This document shows, one piece after another, positions 61,001-64,000 of a stretch of DNA of 64,000 nucleotides; the first letter of the stretch is position 1, and each line of letters starts with the position of its first letter. This DNA is from Trochalopteron elliotii (Eukaryota > Chordata > Aves > Passeriformes > Leiothrichidae): NCBI GenBank assembly GCA_024734555.1, contig JANPWX010000038.1, forward strand, positions 3,921,586-3,985,585. The letters run 5' to 3'. The notes under the pieces are model-generated. The model was not told the DNA's origin and made no database searches. It was given only the letters and a program-made list of their open reading frames with translations. Both the position numbers and the translations under genes were made by a program.

Positions 61001-64000
61001 TTTAGCCATTGTTTGTTGCAGAGATTCCCTGGACGCAGGAAAAATGTCCAATAGATGTTTGGTCAGGATTCTGGTGACCTCTTTTTTCTGTAAATGAATG
61101 TCTGTCTCTCCTTTTCTTTCTCTTTGGCTGTAATTTAGCTCCAAAAGCTCTAAAGACAGAAAAGAAAGAACACCAGGAAGATATACCTGCAATTTATATA
61201 AATCACAGTGACATAAAATCTTTTAGAGTGACAGAATTTAAAAAAAAAAGTCAATATCTTTACAGAAGTTTTGGTTCAAACCCAAGGGCCATCACACCAG
61301 GAGGAGAAGACAAGAATGGAACATTTGCTGCTGCTGCTGCTCATAACAAAATGTCTCAGGTCACGCCAGCATCAGGACCAGCAAGCTTGGTAACCCAGTG
61401 CATCAGGTGGGCAGGCACAAGTCCAGCCCAGGAGTCCCACAGAGCTAACCCACACCTGGACTACTCTTTCTGCTCACTGGGCAGACACTGGGCTCGAGGT
61501 GTCTTTGGAGCAGGACACAGAGCTCAAATGCTGGCTGTGGCTGGTGGTGGCTCTAAATTTCTATTTGTGCCCAGCCTCATGCAGCATGTACCCCAATCAT
61601 CCCACCCCTGTAACCACACTGCTAACCCAAGAGGATCTATGAGTTCACATACAAGACTTTTGTCTCTGTCTGGCTGCCAACTCCCCTCCCCTGTTGCTTC
61701 CCTACTCCAGAAAAGCCATGAGCTCCCTGCCTCCCAAAGCCAGCAGAATGAATCCCTTCCCAGCAGGACCAGTGCCTGCTAACAGCATGAGATATTTCTC
61801 ACAAGCATTGCTAGCCAGTTCCATGCTGTTTTAAATTAAACACTTCCATTAATGCTACAGGTGGGCTCCAAATACAAAGTTAGCTGCTGGATCAGAACAT
61901 GACCCAAATTTGGGAGCAGTTTGTTACAAAGGTGGGTCCAATGCCTTTCCCCTAAGTGGACACAAATCCCTTCCTCTCTATTTAAGGCAGAGGAAAGGCC
62001 TCTGTAAGCAGGGAAGCCAAGTCCAGCTCGTTACATCATGACTGCTCTGCGATCACATCTGGGGGTCTTGCTAGCTTAATGCTGCTGAGGACCTTAGTAT
62101 TCAACAATGGTCTCTGAGCAGTATAGGGAGACCCTTCCTTGGCACCATCCAAGCAGGAGGTGGCCTAGGGCAGCAGCCTTACAAAGGCTAAAAATATCAC
62201 TGCTAAAGTTCAGTGCCAGGCCTTTGTTTTTCCATGTTCTTGAAGATGGCAAAATTGAATCTGGTAGAGGACATCTGCCAGGTCCTCTCCTCCCTGCTTG
62301 GCCCCAGCAAAGGTTTGTCATGGTGCTTAGCCAAAACTGGCACTCCAGCACTTCTGGCAAGCAGGGAGGAGAGAGGATGATCAGCCCTTTCTTACAGCTG
62401 GAAGGCATGGCCACACAACAGAACAGCAGGTGGGAGGGCAGAGGAAGAGGGCTGGAGACTGCACAAGCTCCTAAGTGCCAAACTTCCCACCCAGCAGCCT
62501 TTGCATCCCAGGGGATGCACATGCAGGATCGCCATAGGGAAAAAGTGAGGCCCACCTCACATCCCTGATTTTTGCTCCACCACCTTTAAATCCACAGGCA
62601 GGCAACATCCAGGGGTTGGGCACACAGAGGTGTTGGAGGCATTCCTCTTAATGTGAGTCATAATAAGAAGGAGGTCCAAGTCCAAGCGGGAAACTGAGCA
62701 AGCAGCTGATGTTTCTCTCAGATGGGGTATACTAACAAGGAGCATGCAGACAATAAAAGGCATTTTTATGTGCAAGAAAGCAATTAATTACTTGACTTAC
62801 TGGTCAGGCAGAGCAGGCATCAGTTTCCAACAACAGCACAGCTTCTGGCAGAAAAAAAATCATGACAAAGGTAAGAAAGCAAACAAAAACCTCAGTTTTT
62901 TAGGCACGCAAGCAAATAAGCATAATGCTTCAAATTCACCTCATGTAGCTATAAAATCACTTCTAAGGACAGGGTTAGATGGTTCCCATCTCACTGCTGT
63001 TCCACTCCAAATAATTAATTGAGTTTATTCAATGGATTTTCTATGAAAGACTTAGAGGGTAGAGGAACACAGGTAAGTTTGCTAAGCAGTGTGTAAGTCC
63101 ACAGTACTATAATAAGCTTTTATTAATACAAACAAATAATTTCCCCCTCTCCCTCCAGATTTCCTAAGACACAAACTAAAGGAATGATACAGGACAATGC
63201 AGGTCAGCTCCCTGGAATTTTATCAGTGTGTACTGAACACTACTGTCTGATCTATTCAGCTCCTTATGGCAGTCATTAGCCATCAGTCTCACTCCAGTGA
63301 GCAACTCCCCTTCAGCACTGGCACCAGTACCATGACTCCTCATCCCCGGGATGCAACTCTCCTCTCCACTTTCTTTTCCCATGACTCAAAATGACAGGGG
63401 CTGGTACATTAAGTCAGCACTTACCTGTTTTTTTTTTTTTTTCTGGCACCAGACCTTACTCTATCATCCTCTTCAACATGTCACTTAAAGAAACTGTAGA
63501 GATTGGCTTATCCAGGCATCAGCCAAGGCAGAAATGTAGAAGGAAAGGGTGCACCATGATGGGAGTTCCACTGTGTCCTTGCACCCAAGGGAAGAAAAAA
63601 CCCATGTGGACTGCATGTACTGCTGCAAATACTTGACAGAACTGCAATATTTTTAATTTTATCCCTTGAAAATATCAGGGAGTCCTTTTTATCCCTCCCA
63701 TACTGTGCCTATGAATCCAAAAAAGTGAAATTGAATAACTGCATAACCCCAAACCTGATACAGGTCTGGAGAGTACAGGAGGGCACTTGGACCAGAGCTT
63801 TTCAAGAGAGCAACACTATCAACACAGCTCTGGGCACTAAGGGGTGAATTTACTTCATTTTCTCCTCCTGCTTGAATTGATATAATTTCCACAAAGACTG
63901 AAACGTTCAATGAGCCAGATCAGTTGTCATCTGGTGAGGGTACTTGGCTCAGAGGAGAAACCCTTATGTTCCAGACTTTGTTCCAATAAACATTAAATTG
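58051..64000. other. unique non-coding DNA, 6 kb, no gene seen
   Basis: No gene, tRNA or transposon tail recognised. Low-complexity points are an A run at 59,927-59,936, a T/A junction near 60,268 and a poly(T) run at 63,429-63,442. Frames of 153-184 codons at 61,228-61,782 and 62,094-62,568 lie in a GC-richer patch where stops are rarer. They show no conserved domain or matching splice sites. Confidence 0.5.
63429..63442. repeat. poly(T) run
   Basis: Homopolymer T run preceded by 'acctg' and followed by 'ctggcaccag'. Confidence 0.85.

Noticed and set aside
61228..61782. 184-codon plus-strand frame, the longest without Ns
   Set aside because: It is serine/histidine/alanine-rich by composition, has no domain, signal peptide or promoter, lies in a GC-richer patch with few stops, and the AGC/GCT repeat part ('FAAAAAH') is simple sequence.
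62094..62568. Two 153-codon frames on opposite strands covering the same bases
   Set aside because: Equal length is a coincidence of shared low stop density in a GC-rich patch. Neither translation has conserved motifs.
1..64000. CRISPR arrays, operons, phage or bacterial systems
   Set aside because: No evenly spaced direct repeats, no ribosome-binding-site/ORF organisation, and the repeats are clearly vertebrate, so prokaryotic systems do not apply.

Overview
This window is eukaryotic nuclear DNA from a vertebrate, almost certainly a bird and possibly a songbird. It is AT-leaning and CpG-poor. It has no operons or closely packed ORFs, and the longest ATG-type reading frames are near 150-185 codons with no recognisable family. 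The strongest taxonomic evidence is the repeats: several CR1 LINE copies with the typical avian 3' end (a 'ggttggaagggacc..tcatctagtccaacc' block on the minus strand, or its complement on the plus strand), older CR1 copies of the kind shared across sauropsids, MIR-type SINE relics, and an LTR resembling those I associate with songbird endogenous retroviruses. A run of 371 Ns (57,132-57,502) marks a draft assembly gap.

I found no protein-coding gene, tRNA or rRNA that I can defend. The window reads as intergenic or deep-intronic DNA with scattered mobile-element relics. Left part (1-13 kb): unique DNA, a possible solo LTR near 2.84-3.2 kb, a 128-base T/C tract at 4.24 kb, an old plus-strand CR1 from 5.69 to 7.15 kb carrying ORF2 remnants, and a CR1 3' segment at 10.17-10.66 kb. 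Middle (13-32 kb): mostly unique DNA with MIR relics, a minus-oriented LTR at about 24.64-25.19 kb with an internal 64-bp duplication, and a plus-strand CR1 3' end at 25.69-26.06 kb.

The most structured region is 32.2-36.0 kb. A 2.76-kb plus-strand CR1 with most of ORF2 (endonuclease, then reverse transcriptase, then 3' tail) lies between two minus-strand CR1 pieces, which looks like a LINE inserted into an older LINE. Its endonuclease SDH motif survives, but the reverse transcriptase active site is changed (FADG instead of FADD) and the frame is broken, so it is dead. A further minus-strand CR1 3' portion is at 39.6-40.4 kb.

Right part (40-64 kb): unique DNA with an old plus-strand CR1 3' end at 44.46-44.85 kb, MIR relics near 50.3 and 53.5 kb, a minus-strand CR1 tail at 54.1 kb, and an old minus-strand CR1 reverse transcriptase region at 56.64-58.05 kb that contains the assembly gap. 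From 58.1 kb to the end nothing is recognisable.

No genes act together here; the history is one of repeated CR1 insertion and decay. Repeat family calls rest on remembered family features and visible motifs, not on a database search, and most repeat edges are good only to tens of bases.
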